Source of the DNA: Chara braunii
Lineage: Eukaryota > Streptophyta > Charophyceae > Charales > Characeae
NCBI GenBank assembly: GCA_003427395.1
Contig: BFEA01000253.1
Coordinates: forward strand, 1,765,385-1,799,303
Length of the DNA: 33,919 nt
Direction: 5' to 3'
Under the pieces are notes generated by a model. The model was not told the DNA's origin. It saw nothing but the letters and a program-made list of their open reading frames with translations, and did not search any database. Position numbers and translations under genes: made by a program. Every line of letters begins with the position of its first letter. The first letter of the stretch is position 1. Below, one piece after another: positions 9,501 to 19,904 of the stretch.

Positions 9501-9690
9501 CTTGTGTACCATACCGACCCCACAGAACCCTCGTCACTTTTCTTGATTTCAGGCGCCTTGTTTGAGCCCCCATTTCTCGGAAGAATCTATTGATTNCTTG
9601 TGTACCATACCGACCCCACAGAACCCTCGTCACTTTTCTTGATTTCAGGCGCCTTGTTTGAGCCCCCATTTCTCGGAAGAATCTATTGAT
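9501..9690 (+). repeat. 96-bp tandem duplication with N at the joint
   Basis: A block starting CTTGTGTACC at 9501 recurs at 9597 without visible differences and is joined at N9596. An identical repeat meeting at an ambiguous base looks like an assembly overlap rather than biology. Confidence 0.8.
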
Positions 9691-10444
9691 TTTTGGAATT
9701 CTGCCTTTTTACAATTCGGGAAATGCACGGAAAATTTCGCGCGCCTTAGCGAGCGCATTGGGAATCGGGCTCGACAGTTAGAAATTACGAAATAAGCGGA
9801 GCCCGACGTATCTTTTTCCCTGCATGAATGTTCTCGGTCACATCNGAGAAAACTCTAGGAATTTTGCGAGAATACGGATAGGCATAGGACTTTCTTTTCC
9901 CGCGTCGATTTTCGCGCGCAGATATGGTGATTTCAATTTTTGAATTGGTGTAGGATATAGGCAAGTTGTAACTGTTTCGGTGCCTTCTTTTTCTTTTGCT
10001 ATCGGCACCGTGCATACGAGCATCCTCCTCCTTATTTCCCGCGCCATCCCTCCCCCGCACTCTCCCCTCTCCCTTCCCCCTCTTCCCCTTCTCCTATCGC
10101 AACTGTTTTTCCCTCTCTCTGCTTTTTGCGCGACTGCTTCCCTTTCTTGATCGTCTGAATCTTGGACCCGTCTCGCGCTGCTTTTCGCGCTTCGTCTCTT
10201 CCCGCTCATCGACCTTGGCTCACGAAGCCCGGTTGATCCTCCGATCACCCCGGCTCACCAATCNGANGCGTTGAGTAAGAAGATCTTCCTATTGCGCGAC
10301 GAATCTGATTGGCCGACCATTGGGCTCTGAAGGATCAACATGGCTTNCGCAGCGCGCTCCCNGTTAAGTCTCCTCNTCCTGCCTCTTCTCTCACACCTCG
10401 ACTTTCCCCCTGCCTTCTCCCTCCCTTATCCTCCTTCTTGCAAC

Positions 10445-10451
10445 TATAAAT
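10445..10451 (+). promoter_or_regulatory. Candidate LTR TATA box, element 1
   Basis: TATAAAT lies about 1 kb into the LTR. The LTR of element 2 has TATATAAAT at a similar depth. Transcription starting about 30 bases downstream would place ORF0 in the leader. Confidence 0.45.
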
Positions 10452-11215
10452 TCCGCAAGCGCNTCCGCAAATCTCTCTTACGTTCTCGACTCACAAGCCA
10501 GCTTCTGGGAAGCAGTGGCTNGGCGAAGTGTTTGGTGCGAGTCAGANAGTCCTGTCGGGNTGACGATAGGCTGGCNNGTTGCNTGCTTGATCGCCANGAC
10601 GGACTGTGGGATCTGGGCGAACCNCGTCGAGTTTGCGTCAGCGGGGTGACAATCCCAGCGGCGGAAGTTGGCACGCGACGGCCAGGATCGTCGGTGCGGG
10701 TATGAGGATCGGTGATTGGAGTTGAGTGAGTGATTGGCCCGAGGCCATACTGGAAATTCACGGCGAAAGCGCCTTTGTTGTTGCGGATCTTTATCTTTTG
10801 GTGTGAGTGCACGGCTGCAACGCCGAATGTCTTCTTTCGGAACTCCGTATCTCCTATCTCGACATTTCTCTCTCTCTCTCTCCTCTTTCTCTGAGTTGAA
10901 TGACGTTGTGTCATGAGTTTGCCCTTCCCGTGAATAANAATGAATATGTGTGCTTTCCTATGCGAAGGAACTTCTTCCGGAACTCTTCCATTAGTTTCCT
11001 GGGTAATCCCCAGATGTCGAGGAATTGATCTTCTTATCTTGTGAATGGTGGATGCGTGTGTATAGTTCCCTCGGTTGATTCCTGACCTATGCACCCCTGG
11101 TAATTTTCGCACCTTCCACAGTGGATGTATGTACGTAGATGCTTGTCTTTTTGTGTTGATTAGACTCGACGACGGGATTTTGTTTGAGAATGCAAGAGTG
11201 TTTAGATCTGTGGTT

Positions 11216-11258
11216 TTGAATGCACTGCGCATGCCATCTGCCTTATGCTGCACGACAT
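11216..11258 (+). other. 43-bp block shared by the two diverged LTRs
   Basis: This block matches the reverse complement of 13287-13329 at 42 of 43 positions and 26166-26208 at 39 of 43, while flanking LTR sequence shows no similarity. It contains GCGCATGCCATCTGCC. In element 1 it precedes ORF0; in element 2 it falls inside the end of ORF0. Confidence 0.75.
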
Positions 11259-11361
11259 CTGCAACCTATCTANAGGGCAGCCTCGAAAAACAAGGCGGCT
11301 CGGATCAACGCCGCGTTGGCTTACTAAACTTGAGTCGCGGGTCGGTCCCTCGGTTAGGTGC

Positions 11362-12013
11362 ATGATCAATCTGATAAGTGGTCTCTCTCTCTCGTATCGA
11401 AAAGAGTTGATTGGTTGTTGTGTGCAGGTGTTGTTTTTCTTGATGATGTCTCGGGATTTATGCAATTGATTGATATGTGGACTGACGAATGCCCTTCGAT
11501 CGGGCGCCAGCCTCCCGTATATCCCGGGCCGACGCGACCTTTTCCTTAAACGAGGAAAGGACAGGTGTATGTGAGTGGGACGTACGAGAAGCTGTCGCAC
11601 GGATCGGCGGACGGTATTACTTCCCTCCTGAAAATCGTTGCTCCGGATTCGTGGATGCTGGATTTGTCATTATCGATACTCACTTTCCGCCTTACTCGGT
11701 ATTATTGCCCTTTAACGAGCTGATCGTCATTCCGTGGACGACAGTGGAACCCCACTGGCCTCGCACTCTGTGCACTGAGTGCCAACGTTTCGAGCGCTAC
11801 GAATCCAAGGGCTTTTACTACCGTATACGGAACGACGACGAACATAGAGAAAGAGCCACACGATTGAGACCCTGCACGTTAGACTCAGAACTAACCAGCG
11901 AGCGACGCCGTGACTTAATACACAAGCGAGACACGCGAAGCGTGCCGAAGCCTTTTTGCTCTAAACGAAGGGCCGTAGCACGGTGGGAAGTACGACAATA
12001 TTTTTTGGACTAA
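11362..12013 (+). pseudogene. ORF0, 3' LTR copy (element 1)
   Basis: The ATG at 11362 matches the 5' LTR copy, but an extra TG near 11420 and a small deletion near 11548 shift the frame. The last part, 11489-12013, is open for 174 codons and contains the conserved core (GFVIIDTHFPP, LLPFNEL, PW), the CTEC pair and the Arg-rich tail ending VRQYFLD. Unlike the 5' copy it keeps Trp where that copy has a stop, so it is the better guide to the protein's C-terminal half. Confidence 0.6.
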
Positions 12014-12238
12014 ATTTGTATTCCTCTCTCCTTTCGCGCTGAATTCGCGCGTGCATTCTGCAACTCGCGAAAAAGCACCCGACTCACTTCATCGGACCGT
12101 CACGGGGGATTTCAGTTTTGTTTGTGTCCCCACACTCAATTTCCAAAAATCCCTGGCACACCCTCATCTTGCTGCTTTTCTGGGCCTCTTTTCCACACAC
12201 TTAGCACTCCGAACGAAAGACAACACGGGGCGTGAGGT

Positions 12239-13095
12239 TGCGCGACACAGTCGCTCGTGAAAATGTTTTTCACGAGTTGTCAGGGCACCGTCGATCGAAA
12301 ACTTGCTAGAGCGCTCTTGCACGCCTGCGTGCAACCACGGTTTTTGCAAGGGTGGTTGGATGGTTTCTTGAAAGGGTGCGGGATTTCTAGAGCGAGCCTG
12401 GGTCTGGATGGACAAACCAGGCTGCACAGCACTCTAGGATTCACAAGAGAGTGACAAGAGTGCTTCATGAGCAGGACTATCTAGAGAAAGTGCAACCACG
12501 ACCGAACTCTAGGCCATTTCGGGAATCTGACAACTAATGCCGCACTCTTGATTTTTTTCACGAGTCATGAGTAGTGCAGCGAGGCCCTTAGGGTCGCTCT
12601 CCACTACTCTGGACTCTCGAAGATTTTCGAGAGTGAGTCTAGGGTTGTTACACTCGAGAAACGACTGAAAAAGAGAACATCGCTCCACTTACTCTGGAAG
12701 GTTGAACTCGAGAAGGCCTCTCTGATGTCAGACCGCTCTTTGAGAGAGCTACACAACACGGCCAGCACGTGTTCAGCGCCCAGACTCGAGGTGCACTTCA
12801 AAACAATGCTTAACTTTCGAAGGTCCTGGATGCCTCCCTTGAAATTCCCGCCGCTGCAGGCAAGGACTCTCGAAACGTCAAGAGTGTCACGGGACAGGAG
12901 GTTCTGACCAACTCAAGAAAAACGTTTTCGTGAGTGTGTTTCATGAGGTAGTGGAGCGACAACGGATTCTCGCCATTTTCGTGAGCAGAGACTGACAGCT
13001 CAAGAACCCGAATTCCTGACTTGGCGTCTACAGTAAGCGGAGCAGTGCCACGCTCAAGAAATGGCCGGCTTCTAAAGTAGTGGTGTGACGCCCAA
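12239..13095. repeat. Foldback/MITE-like repeats between the two retrotransposons
   Basis: No gene is supported. The segment is rich in short inverted motifs such as CTCGTGAAA, CTCTCGAAG and CACTCGAGAAA and their complements. A near-palindrome at about 12568-12606 (GAGTAGTG ... GGCCCTTAGGG ... CACTACTC) looks like two TIR ends meeting. The sequence next to the element 2 end (AGTAGTGGTGTGACGCCC, from 13077) resembles an inverted, diverged copy of the repeat on its other flank (28381-28417). Confidence 0.55.
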
Positions 13096-13475
13096 ACCTC
13101 ACTCCCAACGCGACTTCCTGATCGGAGTGGGATGTGGGCCTGGAAGTGCGAAAAGGGGTGTGCCAAGGATTTCTGGGAAAGTGGGGGTGGAGTGCCAGGT
13201 CGGAACTGAGATCTCTTGTGGCAAGGTTTCAGGGGCATAGATGCAATAGGGCTAAGGGCGAGTTACTTCCAGTCTGTTGGCATTCTATGTCGTGCAGCAT
13301 AAGGCAGATGGCATGCGCGGTGCATTCAAGGCCGTCCGACCCATCTTTTTTGGGGGCGGCGGTTCGGGGAGAGGTCTGCCCGGGATGACTGTGATTCCGA
13401 TGAGTCGGGCCTTCGGGTGCAGACACGTGGCGTCTGCCGTCGCGCGTTTGGGTTAGGCCTTCTAGTTTCAGGCGT

Positions 13476-13808
13476 TCATCGGTTGCCGCGTCGTCGACAA
13501 TTTCCGCAAGGCGTGCGGGGCCAGTACGGGGCGATGGAATTCCACTGAACCACCGTGAGTTGGTGATACGGGAGGAGGAGACGGAAGGGAGGGAAATTGG
13601 TAGAGATAACAACGAAGCCGGGGGATATGAAGTATTGCGTGTTGTCTAAAGTGGGAAAATCGGGGCACCTCAGACCGCTGGTTGTGGCACAGTGAAACTC
13701 CCTGGGGCACAACCGATTCTCGGTTAGGCAAGGGAATTCCGGGTATCTTTGCCTAATACATTCCCTCACACAAGGGTCGAAGAACTCCGAATCCCAAGAG
13801 CTCGGCAT
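13476..13808 (-). pseudogene. ORF0, 3' LTR copy (element 2)
   Basis: 110 codons from ATG 13808 to a TGA where the 5' LTR copy has CGA, consistent with a CpG transition. Contains SWDSEFFDP, RQRYPEFPCL, ISPGFVVISTNFPPF and LLPYHQLTVV, then WPRTPCGNC. The GFV-I-T-FPP-LLP-L-V-W and WPRT-C-x2-C pattern matches ORF0 of element 1, although the LTRs are otherwise hard to align. Confidence 0.65.
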
Positions 13809-14401
13809 CTTATCATTGCAGTGTGATGAAATCCTCCGGCACGCGTCTAATCGACGGGCGAAATTTTCGATGTGATATCAGAAACTCCTATCCGTTTATG
13901 TGAGTGGGGGAAGGAAAATTCTCGCCTACCCGATATCGAAGGTGTCAAGTTCGTTAATGGTCGCGAATCGACGCATGTGGATACGTGTAGGCTGCGCAGA
14001 TTAGATCGCGCTTACACGCATCCCCGCGAGGTATTCGCTTCTTTCTGGACAAACAACTACCTAAACATCTAATCACTCCATGATCCGCACACAATAATTC
14101 CTGAGCTATCAGGCATCGCAACAACAACGGTGGCTCAAAAAACGAATAAACAGCAATGGAAGCAGTAATGACGACTACGCAGAAGTTTCTACTATGCCTA
14201 TGAGTGTATCAAAAGGATAAGCAAAGGCAAGGACCGGACAAAAGAAAAGCAACAGACATGACATTCATTCATCCATTCATTCGACAAGACACACACAACA
14301 AACGACATCAAGATCAATCGCAAAATGAGTGTGGGCTGAAACCAAGACAAGAATTCCGAAGACAAAAGAAAGCGGGCGAGTCGCCCTGAGCCGAGATCAA
14401 A

Positions 14402-14410
14402 ATTTATATA
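14402..14410 (-). promoter_or_regulatory. Candidate LTR TATA box, element 2 3' LTR
   Basis: TATATAAAT on the - strand, about 1.1 kb into the LTR and 600 bases upstream of ORF0. Conserved at 27262-27270 in the 5' LTR. Confidence 0.5.
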
Positions 14411-15516
14411 CAAAAGCAAGGAGGGAAAAAAAACAAAGAAAACTGCAAATCCACGTCCATCAACCTCAGCTCCCTCTTCCTCTCTCTCTCTCTCCGATGT
14501 GGACAGTCCGTCGTCACACACCAACCGACGAAGTCGTCACCCCACTTAGTCCTCCTGCACTCGTCAGGTTCGCCCGCGCGCTACAGTCCGGTGTAGCCCC
14601 ACGCGTCGACCCCGCGCATTCGGCACCAGCTCGTCGGGTCGCCCGACTCCCACTTCAACTCACCTCTTACTTCACTCGCGAGCCGACCCTCAGTGATCGC
14701 GCTTCCCGAGCTTCCAACAACTGGTTAAGAGAGCTATCTAATCGCGCAACCTGAATTTATAGCATGCATGCATGCACGAAGAACACGGAATTGCAAGGAC
14801 TTAGAAAGGAGATTAGGAGAGGGAGCGCCTACGTTCTGCATGGCTAGATCGCGGGCGCGGGGGACGTAGCCTCTCTCCACGCATCGATCCGAGTATGCAG
14901 TCCGCTAGCTAGATACAGCAAGAGAAAAAGCGAGAGCGGGAAAGACAGAGTTCAAGAAGAAAGATAAAGTTACAATGACGCCCGCCCAAAATTACAGTTA
15001 CACACACGATTAAGGGCGCTGACTAATCAGAGTTCCGTTGCAGCCGCAAAAAAAAGCGAGTAAGCAAAAAGCACTGCGCGGCAAAATAAAATCCTAAATT
15101 CCTAGATTCCTAGCTAATGCAAAAAGAAGCACAAATTCCGAAAGGAAAGTGTGAAATTCCGAGAGCCGTAGGGGCTCGACAAGATTCAAAAAGAAAATTC
15201 AAAAAGAATGAAGCAAATATTCCCACGCGGTCTCCGCGCCTAAGATCCGACAACAGCACAGAAAAGGAGCGACGTCAACCATTATTAATCGCGCCTGGTC
15301 GGCGCAACAGCCACTCAATCAATCATCCCGGGACTTGCCCTACCCTGAATCCAGCCATCCGAAAAGAAGCGACGAAAGAGACAAGACGAAAAGCAAGGAC
15401 ACTGATGCCATTCTCCATCAATCCCGATCTCCCATAATTGGCCCATCCTTCCCAGCTTAGGACCCCTCATTGTTACCGCGCAGAAAATCACTCGGAACAG
15501 AAATCGGTTCGTCACA

Positions 15517-15812
15517 TATGTGACCCCCAGGGGGTTCCAATCTTAAGCAAGCTCCTGCTTGCTTGAATCATGACACGTGTCGATTTTTCTAATCGATCGA
15601 CACGCGGAGCTTTTCGTTGCCAGTTACCGTACGAAAAGACTGTGGACGTCATCTAGTGTGGCATATGTGGCTCTATTCTACGAATTCCTCAGGAAGGGCT
15701 CTTTTCAATCCAAGGAGGGGATCTTTCGTGCTATCGCCGTGACACATACTAATCAACCATGCATCAATGTCCTAAGGGAAAGGGAAAGGGAAGACGATAC
15801 ATGGGGGCATGG
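15517..15812 (-). other. 3' untranslated segment before the 3' LTR, element 2
   Basis: Reads GGAACCCCCTGGGGG then GTCACATA ahead of the LTR start, close to the element 1 sequence at 9420-9441. The end of ORF-C (stop at 15764-15766) lies at its upstream edge, just beyond the 15821-17907 insertion. No purine-only tract is seen. Confidence 0.55.
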
Positions 15813-15966
15813 CGAAGGGGCTATGAAACACCCGCGGACGCATCCGCGGGGCCGAGCTCGGAGGGCGGGCGTATACACGGCCGCCTCCACGGCTGACCTC
15901 GTCCGCCCCTCGGACCCGAATTTACCAGATTTTTCCTGAATTAAATAATGGGCCAAACAAAAAATA

Positions 15967-15991
15967 ATATATATATATATATATCGTCACA

Positions 15992-16024
<33 letters not shown>
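15967..16024. repeat. (AT)n microsatellite
   Basis: Two TA runs interrupted by CGTCACAAAC, inside the 15821-17907 insertion. Confidence 0.95.
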
Positions 16025-16026
<2 letters not shown>

Positions 16027-16060
16027 GGTTGTAGGGAATTTTAAGCCCTACAACCCCATA
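16022..16060. repeat. 15-bp-arm perfect hairpin in the insertion
   Basis: TATGGGGTTGTAGGG and its exact complement are separated by 9 bases. A similar GTTGTA ... TACAAC hairpin lies in the other insertion at about 6239-6266. Confidence 0.8.
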
Positions 16061-16315
16061 TTTTTTTTTTTGGAATCCGACTTTGTTCAGGATTTTTAAA
16101 AAATCAAAAACTAAATTGGAAGTAAAAAAAAAAAAAAAAAAAATTAAAAAAATATAAAGAAAAGCAAGATTTTTTATTTTTTATTTTTTATCATGAGATA
16201 TATGGTCCCTGAGTTCACCTGTATTTTTTTTTTGAAATGAATTTCTGTTTTTTGCAGGGGTATGAGGTGTTTCAATAAAATGCATTTGAATAAAAATAAA
16301 CAAAAAAGGGCTTTC

Positions 16316-16356
<41 letters not shown>

Positions 16357-16375
16357 GAGTGTGTGTGTGTGTGTG
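16316..16375. repeat. (TTGA)n followed by (GT)n at the gap edge
   Basis: About ten TTGA units, then a short GT run ending at the N gap. Confidence 0.95.
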
Positions 16376-17280
16376 NNNNNNNNNNNNNNNNNNNNNNNNN
16401 NNNNNNNNNNNNNNNNNNNNNNNNNNNNNNNNNNNNNNNNNNNNNNNNNNNNNNNNNNNNNNNNNNNNNNNNNNNNNNNNNNNNNNNNNNNNNNNNNNNN
16501 NNNNNNNNNNNNNNNNNNNNNNNNNNNNNNNNNNNNNNNNNNNNNNNNNNNNNNNNNNNNNNNNNNNNNNNNNNNNNNNNNNNNNNNNNNNNNNNNNNNN
16601 NNNNNNNNNNNNNNNNNNNNNNNNNNNNNNNNNNNNNNNNNNNNNNNNNNNNNNNNNNNNNNNNNNNNNNNNNNNNNNNNNNNNNNNNNNNNNNNNNNNN
16701 NNNNNNNNNNNNNNNNNNNNNNNNNNNNNNNNNNNNNNNNNNNNNNNNNNNNNNNNNNNNNNNNNNNNNNNNNNNNNNNNNNNNNNNNNNNNNNNNNNNN
16801 NNNNNNNNNNNNNNNNNNNNNNNNNNNNNNNNNNNNNNNNNNNNNNNNNNNNNNNNNNNNNNNNNNNNNNNNNNNNNNNNNNNNNNNNNNNNNNNNNNNN
16901 NNNNNNNNNNNNNNNNNNNNNNNNNNNNNNNNNNNNNNNNNNNNNNNNNNNNNNNNNNNNNNNNNNNNNNNNNNNNNNNNNNNNNNNNNNNNNNNNNNNN
17001 NNNNNNNNNNNNNNNNNNNNNNNNNNNNNNNNNNNNNNNNNNNNNNNNNNNNNNNNNNNNNNNNNNNNNNNNNNNNNNNNNNNNNNNNNNNNNNNNNNNN
17101 NNNNNNNNNNNNNNNNNNNNNNNNNNNNNNNNNNNNNNNNNNNNNNNNNNNNNNNNNNNNNNNNNNNNNNNNNNNNNNNNNNNNNNNNNNNNNNNNNNNN
17201 NNNNNNNNNNNNNNNNNNNNNNNNNNNNNNNNNNNNNNNNNNNNNNNNNNNNNNNNNNNNNNNNNNNNNNNNNNNNNNNN
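16376..17280. other. Assembly gap (905 N)
   Basis: Unresolved bases between microsatellites. The gap is bordered by TTGA repeats on the left and TCAA repeats, the complementary unit, on the right. Long frames across it are artefacts. Confidence 0.99.
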
Positions 17281-17284
17281 TCCC

Positions 17285-17289
17285 CCACG

Positions 17290-17323
<34 letters not shown>

Positions 17324-17365
17324 CCAATCAATCAATCAAAAAAAAAAAAGAAGCAAAATCGAATA

Positions 17366-17415
<50 letters not shown>

Positions 17416-17458
17416 GGGGTGGGGCGAACCCTCCCTCACCGGTCAATCAATCAATCAG

Positions 17459-17503
<45 letters not shown>

Positions 17504-17587
17504 CAAAAATCAACGGAAAAACAAAATCGAACCAACCAACCAAGCAACCAACCAACCAACCAACCAACCAACCAACCAACCAACCAA
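17285..17587. repeat. (TCAA)n and (CCAA)n tetranucleotide arrays
   Basis: Blocks of TCAA units (17289-17340, 17365-17412, 17443-17503) and then CCAA (about 17529-17587), separated by A-rich and GGGGCGGGGCG-type spacers. The spacers are similar to one another, suggesting a higher-order repeat. Confidence 0.9.
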
Positions 17588-17915
17588 AGGCGGGGCGGGG
17601 CGACCCCGCCCCCACCAATCAATCAATCAATCAACGGAAAAAAAAAGAAAGAAAAAAAATGCGTTTTTTTTTTCCAATTTCCTTCGATTTCGCCCTTACC
17701 CCCCCAACCAAAAGTTGTTCTTTTTCCTTTTCTTTTTGTGTGTGGGGGTGGGGCCGGGGATGCGCCGCCCGATGGTGTTTCCTGAATCCCGAAACCCCCT
17801 CCCCTGCGGATGCCACGTGGCGTTAAAGCCGCGCGTCCGCGGCCTCGCGGCCTCGTCCGCAGCCGCGGACTTGGCCGTGGTTGTCCGCCGCCGAGGGTGT
17901 TTCATAGCGAGGGGG

Positions 17916-18487
17916 TGGGTTGGTCGGGAGTGGGGGTAGAAAGCGTTCCAATCCCGCGGCTGTCTCCGGAAGCTCCTGAGATCGGACGATGGTGGAAGCG
18001 AGGGAATCGATTACCACTATGAGGGAGGGAGGTGAGATAGTCAGGGTAGAGGGTGGCGAAGGTTCGAAAGAGTGCCGCGCGGAATCGATGTGGTTCTCGC
18101 ATGCGGGGATAATCCCCGTAATCATGCAATAAACCTTGATGATATTGTGGTCTCGCCACGCGGCACTGAAGAGGAGGGCATGAAGACAGAAGTCAGGGAG
18201 GGCACACCGGGTTGAGGGGTGGGGGTGAACAGTGACAAAAGGCGGGTGGCGTAGAAAAATCGGAAGGTATCAATTGGGAAGGGATTACGGGGGAAGGTAA
18301 CGCGGGTGGTGATCTGGCGGAGGGTGAAGTGATCAAGGGGACGACGGGATAAGGACCGGGGATGAAGGCCGATGGCCCGCATCGGTACGGGCTCGAACTG
18401 GTGGACGGTCGGAGGTGGAGGGGGAGGGGGATCGGCTTCGTCGCCGCCTGGCCGGTGCGCTCGAAGTCTCGGCAGCTGGGTCCCCAT
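17916..18487 (-). pseudogene. Accessory ORF-C (element 2), frameshifted and interrupted
   Basis: Starts at ATG 18487 inside ORF-B, at the place matching ORF-C of element 1. It keeps the poly-Pro run, HPRSLSRRPLDHFTL, TFPRNPFP and, in shifted frames, VYCMITG and FRAALFRTFATLYPD. The direct frame ends at 18122 after 121 codons because of a shift near 18160, and a second shift follows near 18085. The 15821-17907 transposon then interrupts the C-terminal Pro-rich tail, whose remainder lies at about 15764-15812. Function unknown. Confidence 0.55.
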
Positions 18488-19425
18488 CTTCGGGCTTGGG
18501 TGGCTCCAGATCTTTGGCGGGATCGTCGGCGATCGGCCGATTTGCTCCGCTTGCGAATTCCAGCTGTCGCTTTCCGGCCGCAATCTCTTCTCTTTTGCGC
18601 GCTGCCTCGGGGTCCTCCGCCTGAGCGTCCGTTCGTTCCCCCTCTTCCGCCGAGATTTCCCACTCGAATTTTTCCAGCTCCAACTCTTCCTCTTCCTCGT
18701 CTTCCTCTTCTTCCGAGTCTTCTTCCTCCTCACTCTACTCTCCCTCGTTGTGTTCACTATAATTGCCTTCTTTCGGTGTTTCTTCCTCCTCCTCTTCCTC
18801 CTCTACGCCTTCTTGTTCTTCTTCCGCTTCTTCTTCTATCGCTAGCTCCTCGTCTTCGGAGACTGTTCGATCCTGGAAGAAAGTGAGGTCGACTATCCCC
18901 CGCGGGTCCAGATATCCTCGTTGCGATGGCGGGTTGCGGCTGCTTCCCGATTCCTCCAGACACGCTGACCACTGAATGTACAGCGTCAGAGTTCGTGTGA
19001 GGACGTGCGGGACCGGGCTCTCGTCGCTCTGCGAAACGATATCCAGGGGAAGAGCATCAACCAACTGCGCGAGTGGAACCATGAGTTCCTGCATGATCAG
19101 CTGGCGATGGGCAGGCCGCACCGATCCGAACAGGAATCCACGAAGATCGCCTTCCACCTCCGTCCGCCAGGCCTGGATGATCAGTAGCTCCAGGTACTCA
19201 ACACCAAGCGTGGTGCTCCTCATCCCTTGTCCACGTGAGTCGCACTCCGACCAGGCACATCGAAAGATCGACAAAATGTTCACACCACAGCTCCCACTGC
19301 CTTGGATCGAGAAGGGGGACAGCGAGCGGTTCCAGACAGAAGGAGAAACGAGGGTGAAGACTAGACTGCCAGAAGGTGGGAAAGAGGGATGGGAGAGCGA
19401 AGGTGGAGAGTTGGGAGCGGTTCAT
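18333..19425 (-). pseudogene. Accessory ORF-B (element 2)
   Basis: The ATG at 19425-19423 overlaps the TAA of ORF-A by one base (TAATG). It matches ORF-B of element 1 throughout: FFPTFWQ-like LFPTFWQSSLHPRFSF, WRTEVEGDLRGFLFGSVRP, LPLDIVSQSDESP, an acidic Glu run, ARRRRSRSPSPST and a Pro-rich tail ending IPSSP. A frameshift near 19210-19280 and a TAG at 18735-18737, where element 1 has CAG, break it. The last 155 nt overlap ORF-C in another frame, as in element 1. The same domain order in two diverged elements is the main evidence that this was a real gene. Confidence 0.62.
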
Positions 19426-19904
19426 TAGGGACGTTGAAAGGGGATGAGCTCAGGAAGCACCACCGTCGGCTCGTGCTGGGACGCTCGAATCCCACTAAGT
19501 TCGATGTCGTCCATAGGGACAAGATTGTCCCCGGGGCGCGTGAGTCAGTGGTTCCACTCCGCGGCCAACTGGTGACCCCACTCTCTCAGTGACGTTCGGA
19601 TCGCCGTATGCCACAACGGGCTGATCGCCCTGATATCGCCGCTGAAGGAGATGACGGTGGACGCGTGGCTAATCCCTGGGGCTGACCGCCGATGGACAGC
19701 TACCGCTTCCACCAACACAACCGTTTGACGATTACTCACGAATCGGAACTCTGCTGCCGCGGATACCCCTGTGGTACAGAAGAACTGCGCAAGCCGTAGA
19801 AGATCCAGATTGAAGCGCGGATGATGAACTTTACAGATTGCCGAGATATAACCACGTGGCGCTAGCAGATGATCGCCGAGAGCTCGCTCCGTGAGAAAAC
19901 TCAT
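19425..19904 (-). pseudogene. Accessory ORF-A (element 2)
   Basis: ATG at 19904-19902 lies in the ATGA that ends pol (TGA 19903-19901). The frame runs MSFLTERALGDHLLAPRGYI ... HPRFNLDLLRLAQFFCTTGV ... SFSGDIRAISPL to an internal TGA at 19545-19547. It continues in frame with an LTRPGDNL block to TAA 19427-19425, which abuts the ORF-B ATG. About 159 residues, uninterrupted by transposons, so it is the best guide to ORF-A. The predicted protein looks globular, with no TM or signal peptide. Family unknown. Confidence 0.62.

Larger units (their letters stand above)
1..12238 (+). mobile_element. Element 1: Ty3/gypsy-type LTR retrotransposon, 5' end outside window
   Basis: Bases 1-908 recur at about 11329-12238 as a direct repeat, giving a 5' LTR cut by the window edge and a complete 3' LTR (9442-12238). 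Between them lie, in order, a PBS, a CCHC gag remnant, a DTGS protease, a YMDD reverse transcriptase, a PHD-like finger, a DDE integrase and three accessory ORFs. RT before integrase is Ty3/gypsy order. The copy is defective: it lacks the gag N-terminus and RNase H, has many in-frame stops and frameshifts, and carries a 1.46-kb transposon in ORF-A. ORF-B and ORF-C are open. The 3' LTR has about 18 single N positions, so its consensus is poor. Confidence 0.93.
9442..12238 (+). repeat. 3' LTR of element 1
   Basis: The start is set by the TGTGACGAAC sequence shared with the LTR starts of element 2, and the end by loss of similarity to the 5' LTR after GTGAGGT. The length is about 2.8 kb, including a suspicious 96-bp duplication. 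About 9442-10470 would be U3, with a TATA-like box at 10445. The rest is R/U5 and contains ORF0. Single N bases are scattered from 9596 to 11273. Confidence 0.85.
13096..15516 (-). repeat. 3' LTR of element 2
   Basis: Starts TGTGACGAACC (at 15516, - strand) and ends GTGAGGT at 13096. Colinear with 25975-28380 with scattered substitutions, many of them C/T or G/A. U3 is about 15516-14400; a TATA-like box sits at 14402-14410; R/U5 contains ORF0. About 13870-15500 is non-coding: short open frames there are not conserved between the copies. Confidence 0.9.
15821..17907. mobile_element. Non-autonomous hAT-like insertion in ORF-C, with assembly gap
   Basis: Inverted ends CTATGAAACACCCGCGG (15821-15837) and the complement of CTATGAAACACCCTCGG (17891-17907) match at 16 of 17 positions. 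Flanks CGAAGGGG (15813-15820) and CGAGGGGG (17908-17915) form an 8-bp duplication with one difference. GC-rich ends surround an A/T-rich and microsatellite interior with a 905-base N gap. No transposase is visible, though the gap could hide sequence. ORF-C similarity to element 1 continues on both sides. An 8-bp duplication suggests hAT; a Mutator-like origin is possible. Confidence 0.72.

Noticed and set aside
14329-15437. ORFs in the U3 part of the element 2 LTRs
   Set aside because: Frames differ between the two LTR copies and no motif is shared with element 1.
17285-17587. CRISPR-like array
   Set aside because: Repeats are plain TCAA and CCAA units without unique spacers, in a eukaryotic context.
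16174-17826. Long open frames across 16174-17826 on both strands
   Set aside because: They are mostly N-gap residues plus INQS/TNQP repeats from tetranucleotide arrays.
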